From the NCBI GenBank assembly GCA_965207385.1, contig CBDBLZ010000021.1, positions 1,116,001-1,180,000 of the forward strand: 64,000 nt of DNA, written 5' to 3'. How positions within the stretch are numbered: position 1 is the first letter of the stretch; every line of letters starts with the position of its first letter. The notes beneath the pieces are model-generated. The model made no database searches and had not been told where the DNA came from. It saw only the letters and a program-made list of their open reading frames with translations. The DNA is from CAZXEU01 sp965207385. GTDB taxonomy: Bacteria; Bacteroidota; Rhodothermia; Rhodothermales; Bin80. Position numbers and translations under genes: made by a program. Below are positions 35,055 through 44,243 of this stretch, piece by piece.

Positions 35055-36488
35055 TCAGCGCTTGGCTCTGCCCGCGCGAATACCAAGGTAAACAGTTACC
35101 AAGGTCAGGGCCACGAGAAGAATTGCAATCGGGCGCTGCACGAAACTGGCAAGGTCCCAGCTTGATTTTATGGCACTGACCATGAAGTGCTGCTCCAGAA
35201 TGGGACCGAGGACCATGCCAAGCACGACCTGGGCCAATGGAAAGCCACCTCGTCGAAGCAGGAACGCCAGCACCCCCATGGCTGCCATGATCCACACATC
35301 TACAGGGTTGTTGTGCAGTGCGTATGCACCGATAATGCAGATGCCGGTTATCGCACTCAGGAGAACGCGCAGGGGCACGCGCAGGGCGAGCGCCGCCAGG
35401 CGGGCGGAAAGGTAGCCGAATACCGGGAGAAGCAGGAGATTGGAGAGCAGAAAAGTGCCGAACAGTGATATGACAAGAGCAGGATTGGTTTCGAAAAGCA
35501 GGGGGCCCGGCGTAATGCCCTTCATCAGGAATACGGCAAGCACCATCGCCGTTACGGTATCGCCGGGCAGACCCAGCGAGAGGGCTGGAATCCAGGCGCT
35601 TGCGACTGCGGCATTGTTGCTGCTCGCACCGCTTAGCACCGTGCGTTCGGCGCTGCGCTCTTTCAGTTTCTGGAAGCTGGTAGCAACCCACGCAGCCACG
35701 TCAGCACCCGCCCCTGGAAGCAGCCCAACGAGCGTCCCCACCACGGAGGACCGGGCAACCAGCAGCCGTGACTGCCGGATCAGCCGGAGCGGACCCGAAA
35801 AGAAGCTGCCGGATGGCTGTCCCGCGCTGCCGGGACCGGCGCGGCTTCGTCCCCGGGAGAGGTGTTCCAGAACCTCCGAAAAGCCGAAAAGACCAATCAG
35901 GGCTACGACGTAGTCGAGGCCGCCCAGCAGCGTTGCGCTGCCGAAGTCGAATCTGGGGTATCCGAGCGTCGGGTCCACACCAAAGGTGGACAGGAACAGG
36001 CCAAGAAGCAGGGACACCAGGCCCTTGACCGGAGACTTGCGGGCAGCGAACACGCCGGCGGTAAGGCCCAGTACGGCCACCCAGAAGTACTCGAAGGAGG
36101 AAAAATGGGTCGCGATTTCTGCCAGCGCGGTAGCGCCGAGCACCAGCACCACCGTTGCTGCAATGCCGCCTGCGGCCGAGCCAAGGGCGCTGATGCCCAG
36201 ACCGTACAGCGGCCCCCGCCTGCTGCTTACATCGTACAATTCATCGACGTATGCCGCGCTGGCGGGCGTGCCCGGAATGCGGGCCACGGCAGAGCCCACG
36301 TCGCCCGCGTAGATCGCTACCGATGAGATGGCTATGATGGCCGGCAGCGCAATGATCGGATCGAGAAAGAACGCCAGCGGAATAAACAGGGCAACGGCCA
36401 GCGTGGCCGTAAGGCCCGGAATCGCGCCGAAGATCGAACCGTAAAGCCCTCCAAGGACGAGGGCCAGGAATGCCTGCCAGCTTATCAT
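35055..36488 (-). CDS. tctA: Tripartite tricarboxylate transporter, large permease TctA
   Basis: A 477-residue permease with about ten to twelve TM helices. GGLYGSIFGAIPGLTATLAVAL, IPGTPASAAYVDELY (usually PGTPAAAAT), DPTLGYPRFDFG and ALSLGLPGDTVTAMVLAVFLMKG (the second PG-rich loop) identify TctA. It moves an organic acid with Na+ or H+ across the inner membrane. The ATG at 36488 overlaps the TctB stop by 4 bp. A further open frame upstream in the same phase, to 36680, is not real coding. Last gene of the cluster. Confidence 0.93.
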   Translation of the reverse strand: MISWQAFLALVLGGLYGSIFGAIPGLTATLAVALFIPLAFFLDPIIALPAIIAISSVAIYAGDVGSAVARIPGTPASAAYVDELYDVSSRRGPLYGLGISALGSAAGGIAATVVLVLGATALAEIATHFSSFEYFWVAVLGLTAGVFAARKSPVKGLVSLLLGLFLSTFGVDPTLGYPRFDFGSATLLGGLDYVVALIGLFGFSEVLEHLSRGRSRAGPGSAGQPSGSFFSGPLRLIRQSRLLVARSSVVGTLVGLLPGAGADVAAWVATSFQKLKERSAERTVLSGASSNNAAVASAWIPALSLGLPGDTVTAMVLAVFLMKGITPGPLLFETNPALVISLFGTFLLSNLLLLPVFGYLSARLAALALRVPLRVLLSAITGICIIGAYALHNNPVDVWIMAAMGVLAFLLRRGGFPLAQVVLGMVLGPILEQHFMVSAIKSSWDLASFVQRPIAILLVALTLVTVYLGIRAGRAKR

Positions 36489-36904
36489 GCTACACCCAGC
36501 AGCAGCACGAATAGCAGCTGGACTGCCACGGCAACAACGGCTCCCGTGGCAGCAGCATGGAGCAGGCGTATGCCGAATAGCAGGCCGACTCCCGCCGCTA
36601 CCAGTCCGGCTGCGACGGCTGAACCCAACAGGCTGTGCAGCAGGGGAAAGGTGCACACGCAGCCCAGGCACAGTGCGCACCGGACAAGGACGGGCGCTGC
36701 GGGGAACGCCGGCGTGCGAGATCCACGGGCTCCCGCCAGGAGCCAGGCAGCCGAAAGAATAAGGCCGATTGCAATGGCCCGCGGGAACAGCGCCGGTCCG
36801 GGGTAGCCGCTGTCCAGCTCAGGGAAGGGCAGCGTTGCTAGCCAGATGGCCGCGCCCAGTCCGGCCACCAGCACGCCGCTGATGACTTGGCGCGCCGGAC
36901 CCAT
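36485..36904 (-). CDS. tctB: Tripartite tricarboxylate transporter, small subunit TctB
   Basis: A 139-residue membrane protein with four TM helices and the TctB opening GVLVAGLGAAIWLATLPFP followed by GYPGPALFPRAIAIGLIL. It forms the membrane unit with TctA. It starts right after the TctC stop and overlaps the TctA start by 4 bp, so the three are translated in turn. Confidence 0.9.
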   Translation of the reverse strand: MGPARQVISGVLVAGLGAAIWLATLPFPELDSGYPGPALFPRAIAIGLILSAAWLLAGARGSRTPAFPAAPVLVRCALCLGCVCTFPLLHSLLGSAVAAGLVAAGVGLLFGIRLLHAAATGAVVAVAVQLLFVLLLGVA

Positions 36905-37858
36905 CTAGGATGCCAGTCCGCTGGATCGGAGCAGTGCGCCGTTTGTGCTGTCCTGCTCGGCAATGAAGCGCTGCAGCAACTCCCCGTCGAGGTATTCAAG
37001 ATTGAAGCCGGCGGCTTCCAGCGGCGCCCGGAAAGACTCCGACTGCACGGTACGCCGGATAGCCTCAACCAGCACGGCACGCACATCCGCCGGTAGGTTC
37101 TGCGGCCCGCAGACTACCGTCCAGCCACCGATCGTCCAGTCGAAGCCAAGCTCTCTCAGCGTGGGCACCTCGGGAGCGGCAGCCAGTCTTTCAGGAGCCA
37201 TCACGGCCAGCGCCCGAACCCGTCCCGCTCGCCGCAGGGCGTCCGTTTCCGCGAGCGCAGCCGTTACCACGTCCACTCCGCCGGCAAGAAGCTCCTGCAG
37301 GCCGGGTGCCGCGCCCTGGCTGGGCACCCAGGGCATCGCGCTTTCCGGCAGCCCCGCCCTCTGCAGGAATCCGATTCGCGCAAGGTCCCAGACGCCGCCC
37401 CGCGAAGTTCCGGACGCGAAATGCTCGCCCGGCCGGGCCCGCAGATCACGCAGCAAGTCGTTCACCGTGTGCCAGGGGCTGTCTGCCCGAACCGTGATGG
37501 CGGACGGGTTGTTGGTAATCAGCGCCAGCGGCGTATAGTCGGCGTGCGTGAGCTCGGTCAGGCCCACGTGGTGCATCATCGTGATTTCCACCGTGACGGC
37601 TCCTATCGTATAGCCGTCCGGGCGAGCCCCGGCCAGTGCCAGATGGCCGACCACGCCGCCGCCGCCGCTGCGATTGACGACGGTAACGCTTTGGCCCAGC
37701 TCTTCGGCAAGGACCGAGGCGAGCGTGCGCGAGACCGTATCGGTGCCGCCACCGGCATTCCACGGCACCAGATACGTCAGGGCGCGTGCGGGGAAAGCCG
37801 TTTGGTCAACGGGCGCGCAGCCTGCCAGAATGCACAGGCAAGCGAGAAGCCGCAGCAC
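36905..37858 (-). CDS. tctC: TctC-type substrate-binding lipoprotein
   Basis: A 317-residue binding protein of the Bug/TctC family: PARALTYLVPWNAGGGTDTVSR, VNRSGGGGVVGHLALAGARPDGYT, and PTLRELGFDWTIGGWTVVCGPQNLPADV. It presents the ligand (usually a di- or tricarboxylate or related acid) to TctAB. The N-terminus has lipobox LAGC, so it is anchored rather than free in the periplasm, unlike most proteobacterial TctC proteins. It sits between the DinB-like gene (3 bp) and tctB. Confidence 0.92.
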   Translation of the reverse strand: MLRLLACLCILAGCAPVDQTAFPARALTYLVPWNAGGGTDTVSRTLASVLAEELGQSVTVVNRSGGGGVVGHLALAGARPDGYTIGAVTVEITMMHHVGLTELTHADYTPLALITNNPSAITVRADSPWHTVNDLLRDLRARPGEHFASGTSRGGVWDLARIGFLQRAGLPESAMPWVPSQGAAPGLQELLAGGVDVVTAALAETDALRRAGRVRALAVMAPERLAAAPEVPTLRELGFDWTIGGWTVVCGPQNLPADVRAVLVEAIRRTVQSESFRAPLEAAGFNLEYLDGELLQRFIAEQDSTNGALLRSSGLAS

Positions 37859-37861
37859 AGG

Positions 37862-38395
37862 CTACTGGCTCCAGGGAGGCGTCACTCCAATGGAGCGGGC
37901 GTAGGCGATGCTCTGACCCAGGTGCTCGTGGCTGTGACCGGCAAGGATGGCAAGCACCGTGTACCGGGGCATTTCCTGTCCGAAAACCTGCACCGTGCCA
38001 CTCAGGTCGGTATCACCAAGCATGTCCAGGGCCATGACCGCGTGGTCCTGGCTTTCCTTCAGCACCTTCATGGCCTCCTCCTTGCCTGTTACCGTGGCTT
38101 CGGCATTTTCGGGCAAGAGGTGCGACATGTCGTGCCCGAGGCCGGCGGAAATGAAGTAATTGGCGCTGGCGACATGCATGAAGACTTCGCTCACGGAGCG
38201 GATGCCCTCGGCTGGCCGCCACGAGTACTGCTCCTCGGAAAACGCTCCGGCGAGGTCCATCAGCTTGGAGGAACTGTCGTTAAAGTCCGCCTTGAGGCTG
38301 GCCAGATAAGCACTGTTGTCGTGCCCATCCTGGGCGCTGGCGGGTGCAGCAATAGCCAGCAGCAGCGCGGCGATAGGAAGAAAGTACCTGCTCAT
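37862..38395 (-). CDS. Exported DinB-like four-helix protein
   Basis: A 177-residue protein with signal peptide FLPIAALLLAIAAPASAQ and a DinB/DUF664-type four-helix bundle: FSEEQYSWRPAEGIRSVSEVFMHVASANYF and AILAGHSHEHLGQSIAYAR. The His residues in MHVASAN and HSHEH can form the metal triad of the fold. The family includes metal-dependent thiol-transfer and hydrolase-like proteins; the reaction here is unknown. The ATG at 38395 is the one that opens on a signal peptide. Lies between the amidohydrolase and TctC genes in the same operon. Confidence 0.85.
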   Translation of the reverse strand: MSRYFLPIAALLLAIAAPASAQDGHDNSAYLASLKADFNDSSSKLMDLAGAFSEEQYSWRPAEGIRSVSEVFMHVASANYFISAGLGHDMSHLLPENAEATVTGKEEAMKVLKESQDHAVMALDMLGDTDLSGTVQVFGQEMPRYTVLAILAGHSHEHLGQSIAYARSIGVTPPWSQ

Positions 38396-38418
38396 GATGT
38401 TGTTGGAAGGTTTGGTGA

Positions 38419-40005
38419 TTAGAGGTTCTGCTTGGCGTCGAGCACCATTTGCTCGACATCTCTGAGTAACGTTCTGGCATCGTAAATGATGCCGTCCTTG
38501 ATGGTATAGAGAATGCCGCCGACCCTTTCCACTATTCCCGATTCGTCGTTCAGGCGCACCGCCCCTGTCCCGTAGAGCACCTTCAGGTTGGCAAGCGGGT
38601 TCTCCTCCACCACAATGAGGTCCGCGCGCAATCCTGGCCGAATGGCTCCGTAGGCAATTTCCCTGCCGAGCGGTTTGTGGATTTCTTCCGCGCCGTGCAT
38701 CGTGGCGGCGCGAATCACCTCCAGCGGATGGAATCCTGCTTCCTGCAGCAATTCCAACTCTAGAATCGTGCCAAAGCCGTACAGCTGGTAGATATAGCCG
38801 CTGTCCGAACCAACGGTTACCTTGCCGCCCCGATTCTTGTAATCGCGAAGGAAGCGCATCCACACGCGATAGAAGTTCTTCCATGCTATTTCGTCGTGGG
38901 TGGTCCAGTAGTACCAGTACGAGCCATGGTCATGGCGGCTGGGGTCAAAGAAGGCCTGCAGGGAAGGCAGCGTATACCTGGCATGCCAGTCTGCATTTCT
39001 TGCCCGCATGACATCCCGCCCGGCCGAGTAGATCCCCATCGTCGGATTTATGAAGAAATCCAGCTCCATGAATTCATCCAGCAGAGCATTCCATTTTGCA
39101 CCTCCGGGTTTAACGAGATTCCACTGTCGCGCCACCTGCGCGAAACGCAGCTGCTCGTCGTTGTAATCCATCCGGGCTGGCCAGGGCTGCACGTCGTTTG
39201 CCTCGTACATGGCCTCGAACAGCCCGTAGAAATGCGTCATGCCCGTCATGCCCAGCCGCGCCGCATCCAGCGCATTCATTTGCGCCACTCCCATCTGGTC
39301 CAGGTGCGCCGTCGATCCCATGCCGTGCTTGCCGGCCTCATCGAGCAGCGCAGCCATGATGGGCGGCGGATAGGCACCGAGCTTCAGGCCGTCTACGCCC
39401 TTTTCCGCCGCAAAGCGCACCCATTCACGTGCATCTTGCGGAGATTCTACCCGCCGGCCGTTCCAGCCGCTGCCCGGTCTGTGGTAGGAGACGATATGGG
39501 GGGCGACGATTTCATTGCGGCTGCTTCTTTCCCGTTCATTCAGGGACCAGCTGAAGGGGCCTGTCGGCACCCCTCTTACGGTCGTTATGCCGTGCGCAAG
39601 CCAGAGCTTGTAGACGTACTCGGCATGCGGGGCCTTGGGCACGCCTCCCGTGTGGGCATGCAGGTCAATCAGGCCCGGGAGGACATACATGCCGGACGCA
39701 TCGATTTCGCGCGTGGCTCCGTCCGGTCTGCCATCCTGATCTATGTCCGTATGCGGGGCTCCGACGCTTGCGATGCGCGTGATCGTGTTGCCTTCGATGA
39801 CGATGTCTACGGGACTGCGGGGCGGAGCTCCCGTGCCGTCGATCATGGTTGCGCCGCGGATTATCAGCCGCTCGAAGGGCCCCTCGCCTTCGTCCGGGCG
39901 CCGGTCCGGCGCACCTGCGACGCCATTCTGGGCGGATGCCACGGGGGCGGCGGCGAAGGCTGCGGCCAGTATACTGCAGAGCAGGGCGAATCGACCTACA
40001 GGCAT
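38419..40005 (-). CDS. Secreted amidohydrolase family protein
   Basis: A 528-residue metal-dependent hydrolase with signal peptide (LLCSILAAAFAAAPVASAQ). The TIM-barrel metal site appears as GLIDLHAHTGG. Further metal ligands are likely in GSTAHLDQMG, MTHFYGLF and TVGSDSGYIYQ. The small beta domain is RGATMIDGTG at the front and GLRADLIVVEENPL at the back, the imidazolonepropionase-like subgroup. It should hydrolyse a C-N or ester bond of a small molecule in the periplasm. The ATG shares one base with the NIPSNAP stop (TGATG), so it is coupled. Together with TctABC it suggests cleavage followed by uptake of an acid. Confidence 0.9.
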   Translation of the reverse strand: MPVGRFALLCSILAAAFAAAPVASAQNGVAGAPDRRPDEGEGPFERLIIRGATMIDGTGAPPRSPVDIVIEGNTITRIASVGAPHTDIDQDGRPDGATREIDASGMYVLPGLIDLHAHTGGVPKAPHAEYVYKLWLAHGITTVRGVPTGPFSWSLNERERSSRNEIVAPHIVSYHRPGSGWNGRRVESPQDAREWVRFAAEKGVDGLKLGAYPPPIMAALLDEAGKHGMGSTAHLDQMGVAQMNALDAARLGMTGMTHFYGLFEAMYEANDVQPWPARMDYNDEQLRFAQVARQWNLVKPGGAKWNALLDEFMELDFFINPTMGIYSAGRDVMRARNADWHARYTLPSLQAFFDPSRHDHGSYWYYWTTHDEIAWKNFYRVWMRFLRDYKNRGGKVTVGSDSGYIYQLYGFGTILELELLQEAGFHPLEVIRAATMHGAEEIHKPLGREIAYGAIRPGLRADLIVVEENPLANLKVLYGTGAVRLNDESGIVERVGGILYTIKDGIIYDARTLLRDVEQMVLDAKQNL

Positions 40006-40775
40006 CAGATCTGCGAAAACGGCGTGGGGCGAAGGATGATGTCCGATATGTTGGAAACGGTGTCAGCGTACTGCGGATCGTCCCGCAGGCTGATCCAGTC
40101 AGGATCCGCTATGAATGTGGCCCAGGCCTCGTCCCGCGCCTGCATGTGATCAAAGGAAAGCATGTAGGTCAGGTTGGGGATGCGAGGCCCGAATAGCGTC
40201 TCCCCGAAAAAGACAGGCATGAGGCCGGTCTTGCGGAAAATGGCTATCTCGCCGCCCGCGTTGAACATGTCAATCTTCTTCTGTCCGGCGCGTTCGCTGT
40301 GACTCTCATAGACACGCAGTTCGAAGATCCGCGATTCCTCTTGCGTAGGCACCTCGATGCGGGGCATGTCCGCAAAGGCCACGAGTAGCTGCCGCTCCTT
40401 GCGCACGTATGCCGGATCCGACAGAGGCGCTTCCAGGAATGACGCACCGTCGCGGCGGTACGTGTCATCTTCGAGTAGACGTGCCGGCGTAGCCAGCACG
40501 GACTCCAGCGAGTCGTGAGGCACGAGCACGAAGAGGGAGGGGCGCGTCGGACCGTACGTAACCGTAAATACTCCGACCGGGCCGATGCCCAGCCTGGACA
40601 GTGCCGGCAGAGCGACGTCCCGGTAGAAATCAGCCACCCTGCTCCGGCGTGCCCCAACGTGCGTATGATATTCCGTAAGCTCGAAATACTGGCGGTCCTC
40701 TTCACGCAAACCCGGCGCTCCTGCTGCGAACGGTACGGCCGCCGAGGCAGCGGCGATGAAAGCTCTTCGTTTCAC
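40005..40775 (-). CDS. NIPSNAP family protein with Tat signal
   Basis: About 256 residues. The N-terminus KRRAFIAAASAAVPFAAG is a twin-arginine-type signal. Two ferredoxin-like NIPSNAP domains follow: YFELTEYHTHVGARRSRVADFY and IFELRVYESHSERAGQKKIDMF, the latter with GPRIPNLTYMLSFDHMQARDEAWATF, the family core. NIPSNAP proteins are small-ligand-binding or oxygenase-like folds without a settled reaction. I favour the GTG at 40775, which starts the Tat signal; an ATG at 40811 would add 12 residues. First gene of the six-gene minus-strand cluster and divergent from glycerate kinase. Confidence 0.88.
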   Translation of the reverse strand: MKRRAFIAAASAAVPFAAGAPGLREEDRQYFELTEYHTHVGARRSRVADFYRDVALPALSRLGIGPVGVFTVTYGPTRPSLFVLVPHDSLESVLATPARLLEDDTYRRDGASFLEAPLSDPAYVRKERQLLVAFADMPRIEVPTQEESRIFELRVYESHSERAGQKKIDMFNAGGEIAIFRKTGLMPVFFGETLFGPRIPNLTYMLSFDHMQARDEAWATFIADPDWISLRDDPQYADTVSNISDIILRPTPFSQI

Positions 40776-40879
40776 TGAAGTCGTGTAGATTGTGAACGCA
40801 ATTGGCCCCATAAGTATAAGGCTGGCGCCTCTGCGTGGCAAAGCGGCCAGGCGCCGGATACCCACCTGACCCGAGACAC

Positions 40880-42175
40880 ATGCAGGCTCTGGTTGCGGAC
40901 GGATGTGCCATCTTTGAGGCTGCGCTGCGAAGCGTGCAGGCAGACAGGCTGCTGGCGGGCCTCGACCTTGCAGAGGTGGCCGGGAGCCCGTTGCGGAATT
41001 TCAGGCGGATCCGGGTGATCGGAGCGGGGAAAGCATGCATGGCAATGGCGGGCGCACTGGAGCCGCTACTTGCACACGGCGATGTCGCGGGCCATGTGGT
41101 CGTGCCACACGGCTACGCCGCCACGTTGCCAAATATGCTGCGTGCCCCGCAGCTCGTGGAGGTCGAGGAGGCCGGGCATCCTGTGCCGGATGCCGCAGGG
41201 CTGCGCGCCGCGCGCCGCGCGCTGGAAACGGCCCGCTCCTGCGGTCCGGAGGACTTGCTTGTCGTGCTGCTGTCCGGCGGTGGGTCGGCACTCTGGTTTG
41301 CCCCGCTCGTGCGGCCGGAGGCTCTGCAGGAGGTCACGCGCCTGCTGCTGCACTGCGGCGCTGCCATTGACGAGATCAACTGCATTCGGAAGCACTGCTC
41401 AAGCATCAAGGGCGGACGACTCGGTCTGGCTGCCAGGCCCGCCACCGTGATTACACTGGCGGTCTCGGATGTGATCGGAGACAGCCTCGCGGTCATTGCC
41501 AGCGGCCCCACCGTGCGGGACCCGTCGACTGCGGAAGAAGCCGTCGGCGTGGCCATGAAATACGGGATCTGGTCGCAAATGCCGCAGGAAGTCCGCGCGG
41601 CCCTCAAGCGCGGCCTGAACGGACGCCCCGTTCGGCAATCCGTCTCGTCGCTTGAGCGAGCGGTGCTTCTGGGCAGCAATTCCACGGCACTGCAAGCGGC
41701 TCGCACAAAAGCACGCCGATTGGGCTACAAACCGCGAATACAGGCCGGCGCCTTGTCCGGCGAAGCGCGGCTGCGTGGTGCAGAGATCGGACGCAGGATT
41801 GCTGCGTCACCGGCTGGCACCTGTTTGCTATGGGGAGGCGAGACAACGGTCACCGTACGCGGCACCGGCCGGGGCGGGCGGAATCAGGAACTCGCTCTTG
41901 CGGCGGCGGTCGAGATGGACGGCTGTGGCACACGGGCGATGGTGCTCAGCGGCGGCACGGACGGCATTGATGGCCCCACCGACGCCGCAGGTGCCTGGGC
42001 CACCCCGCGTACCGTGGAGTTGGCTCGCCTGCAGGGCGAGAGCGCAGCGGACGCGCTGGAGAACAACGACGCATACGGTTTCTTTCGATCCATACCGGGA
42101 TTGCTGTGCACCGGCCCCACCCATACCAACGTAATGGATATCGCCGTAGCCCTAACTTGTCAGAGCTCGTCCTAG
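40880..42175 (+). CDS. Glycerate 2-kinase (DUF4147/MOFRL family)
   Basis: A 431-residue cytoplasmic kinase converting D-glycerate to 2-phosphoglycerate. The N-terminal DUF4147 domain has VIGAGKACMAMAGALEPLL, HPVPDAAGLRAARRAL, VLLSGGGSALW and NCIRKHCSSIKGGRL. The C-terminal MOFRL domain has LLWGGETTVTVRGTGRGGRNQELAL and SGGTDGIDGPTDAAGAW. I start at the ATG 40880 (MQALVADG) and not at 40835. It is divergent from the NIPSNAP-Tct cluster; a link through breakdown of a glycerate-yielding acid is possible but speculative. Confidence 0.93.
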   Translation: MQALVADGCAIFEAALRSVQADRLLAGLDLAEVAGSPLRNFRRIRVIGAGKACMAMAGALEPLLAHGDVAGHVVVPHGYAATLPNMLRAPQLVEVEEAGHPVPDAAGLRAARRALETARSCGPEDLLVVLLSGGGSALWFAPLVRPEALQEVTRLLLHCGAAIDEINCIRKHCSSIKGGRLGLAARPATVITLAVSDVIGDSLAVIASGPTVRDPSTAEEAVGVAMKYGIWSQMPQEVRAALKRGLNGRPVRQSVSSLERAVLLGSNSTALQAARTKARRLGYKPRIQAGALSGEARLRGAEIGRRIAASPAGTCLLWGGETTVTVRGTGRGGRNQELALAAAVEMDGCGTRAMVLSGGTDGIDGPTDAAGAWATPRTVELARLQGESAADALENNDAYGFFRSIPGLLCTGPTHTNVMDIAVALTCQSSS

Positions 42176-42196
42176 CCGCAGGCTCTTCGAACCATC

Positions 42197-44243
42197 ATGG
42201 CCAACCGCCTTGCCGATTCCGCCAGTCCGTATCTCTTGCAGCACCGGGACAATCCTGTCAACTGGTGGCCTTGGTCACCGGCAGCCTTCGATGCTGCACG
42301 CTCACGCGATGTACCAGTGTTTCTCTCCATCGGCTACTCCACATGTCACTGGTGCCACGTCATGGAACGGGAATCCTTCGAGGCCCCGGCGGTCGCACGC
42401 CTGATGAACGAGGCCTTCATCAATATCAAGGTGGACCGCGAGGAGCGGCCGGACATAGATTCCGTGTACATGACCGTGTGCCAGATGCTAACGGGCAGTG
42501 GCGGCTGGCCCCTTACCATTGTCATGACGCCTGAAGGTCGGCCGTTCTTTGCCGGCACATATTTTCCGCGCGAGAGCCGTTTCGGGAGAATCGGCATGCT
42601 GGACCTGGTGCCGCGCATTCAGGAAATCTGGCGCGAGCGGAGGGAAGATATAGCCCGCGAGGCCCTCAGGCTTACGGGCAACCTGGCTGCAACCGCAAGG
42701 GCGGATACGCGTGCGGAGATGCCGAGCGTGCAGACTATGAGCAAGGCTTACCACCAACTCAGGAGTCGATTCGATGTGGAACGTGGAGGCTTTGGGTCCG
42801 CACCAAAATTCCCTTCACCCCACGGCCTGATGTTCCTGCTCCGGTACTGGCAGCGTACCGGTGAAACCGATGCGCTACGCATGGTTGAGGTCACGCTGCA
42901 AAAGATGCGCATGGGCGGCATTTTCGATCAGGTGGGGTTCGGCTTTCATCGTTATTCGACGGATGCCGAATGGAAGCTCCCTCATTTTGAGAAAATGCTC
43001 TATGACCAGGCGCTGCATGTAATTGCGTATGCCGAGGCCTACCAGGCGACGGGAAAGCCGCTCTATCAGCGTGTTGCGAGGGAGGTTATTACCTACGTCC
43101 TGCGGGACCTGACGGGACCCGAAGGCGGGTTTCACACGGCCGAGGACGCGGACAGCGAGGGACGCGAAGGCAAGTTCTACGTTTGGCACCAGCATGAGCT
43201 GGAACAGGTCCTGGACAAGGATCTGTTCCGGTTCGCGGCCGAGGCTTTCAGCGTGCGCGAGGAAGGCAATTTTGCGGACGAGGCTACAGGCAAGCTCACG
43301 GGCGAAAACGTATTGTACCTGACACGGACTGCGGACGAAGTCCGTTTGGAGGAAGCGCGAGCGCGGCTCCTTGAGATCCGCCAGCGCCGCGTGCGTCCTG
43401 GCAAGGACGACAAGGTGCTCACCGACTGGAACGGCCTGATGATCGCCGCCCTCAGCGTTGCCTCGCGTGCCTTCGATGACCCGCGGTACGCCGCGGCGGC
43501 ATGCCGCGCGGCGAATTTCGTGCGGGACAACCTGACCCTCTCCGGGGGGCGCCTGCTTCATCGCTGGCGACGCGGCGAGTCTGGCGTAAGCGGCATGCTG
43601 GATGACTATGCATTCTACGTATGGGGGCTCCTTGAACTTTACGAGACCACGTATGCAGCAGAGTACCTGGAGCAAGCATCTGCTGCTGGCAACGAGGTGC
43701 CTGGAGCACTTCTGGGACGATGCCAGGGGTGCCTTCTACCTTACGGCTGATGACGCTGAATCGCTGGTAGTGCGGCCCAAGGATGCATATGACGGAGCCT
43801 GCCCTTCCGGCAATTCCGTGATGATGATGAATCTGTTGCGACTGGCTCGCCTCAGCGCCGCGCCGCAGCTGGAAGAGCGTGCGCACGCACTGGTAAAGTG
43901 CTTTGCGGCCTCAATCGAGGCTCACCCGTCCGGGTTTACGGCCATGTTGTCGGCACTCGATTTTGCGCTGGGGCCGTCTTTTGAAGTGGTTATTGCGGGA
44001 GATCCCGATGCGCCGGACACCAAGGCGATGCTTCAGGGACTGCGAAGGCCCTTTCTGCCGCGGAAAGTGGTAATGTTGCGACCGGAAGGCAAGGCACCGG
44101 ACGCCCTGGCTAGCCTCGTGCCGAGCCTCGCAGCGTTCAAAAGCCTGGAGGGAGCGGCCACGGCCTACGTCTGCCGTTCCTTTCAATGCGATGCTCCGAC
44201 GACAAGCGTTGAGCAGATGATGAAGCGATTGGCTAATGCGTGA
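42197..44243 (+). pseudogene. YyaL/DUF255 thioredoxin-domain protein, frameshifted
   Basis: The N-terminal DUF255 thioredoxin-like domain has SIGYSTCHWCHVMERESFE (C50-x-x-C53), followed by a cellobiose-epimerase-like alpha/alpha barrel (GGFGSAPKFPSPHGL, HRYSTDAEWKLPHFEKMLYDQA, EGKFYVWHQHEL, DDKVLTDWNGLMIAAL). The frame ends at 43750, but the expected continuation (LEHFWDDARGAFYLTADDAE onward) is in the next frame, from about 43680 to 44243. Deleting one base near 43679-43680 would give CAAGCACTGCTG and an intact protein of 681 residues, the usual family length. Either the gene is newly broken or the assembly has an extra base. The biological role of the family is poorly defined. Confidence 0.88.
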
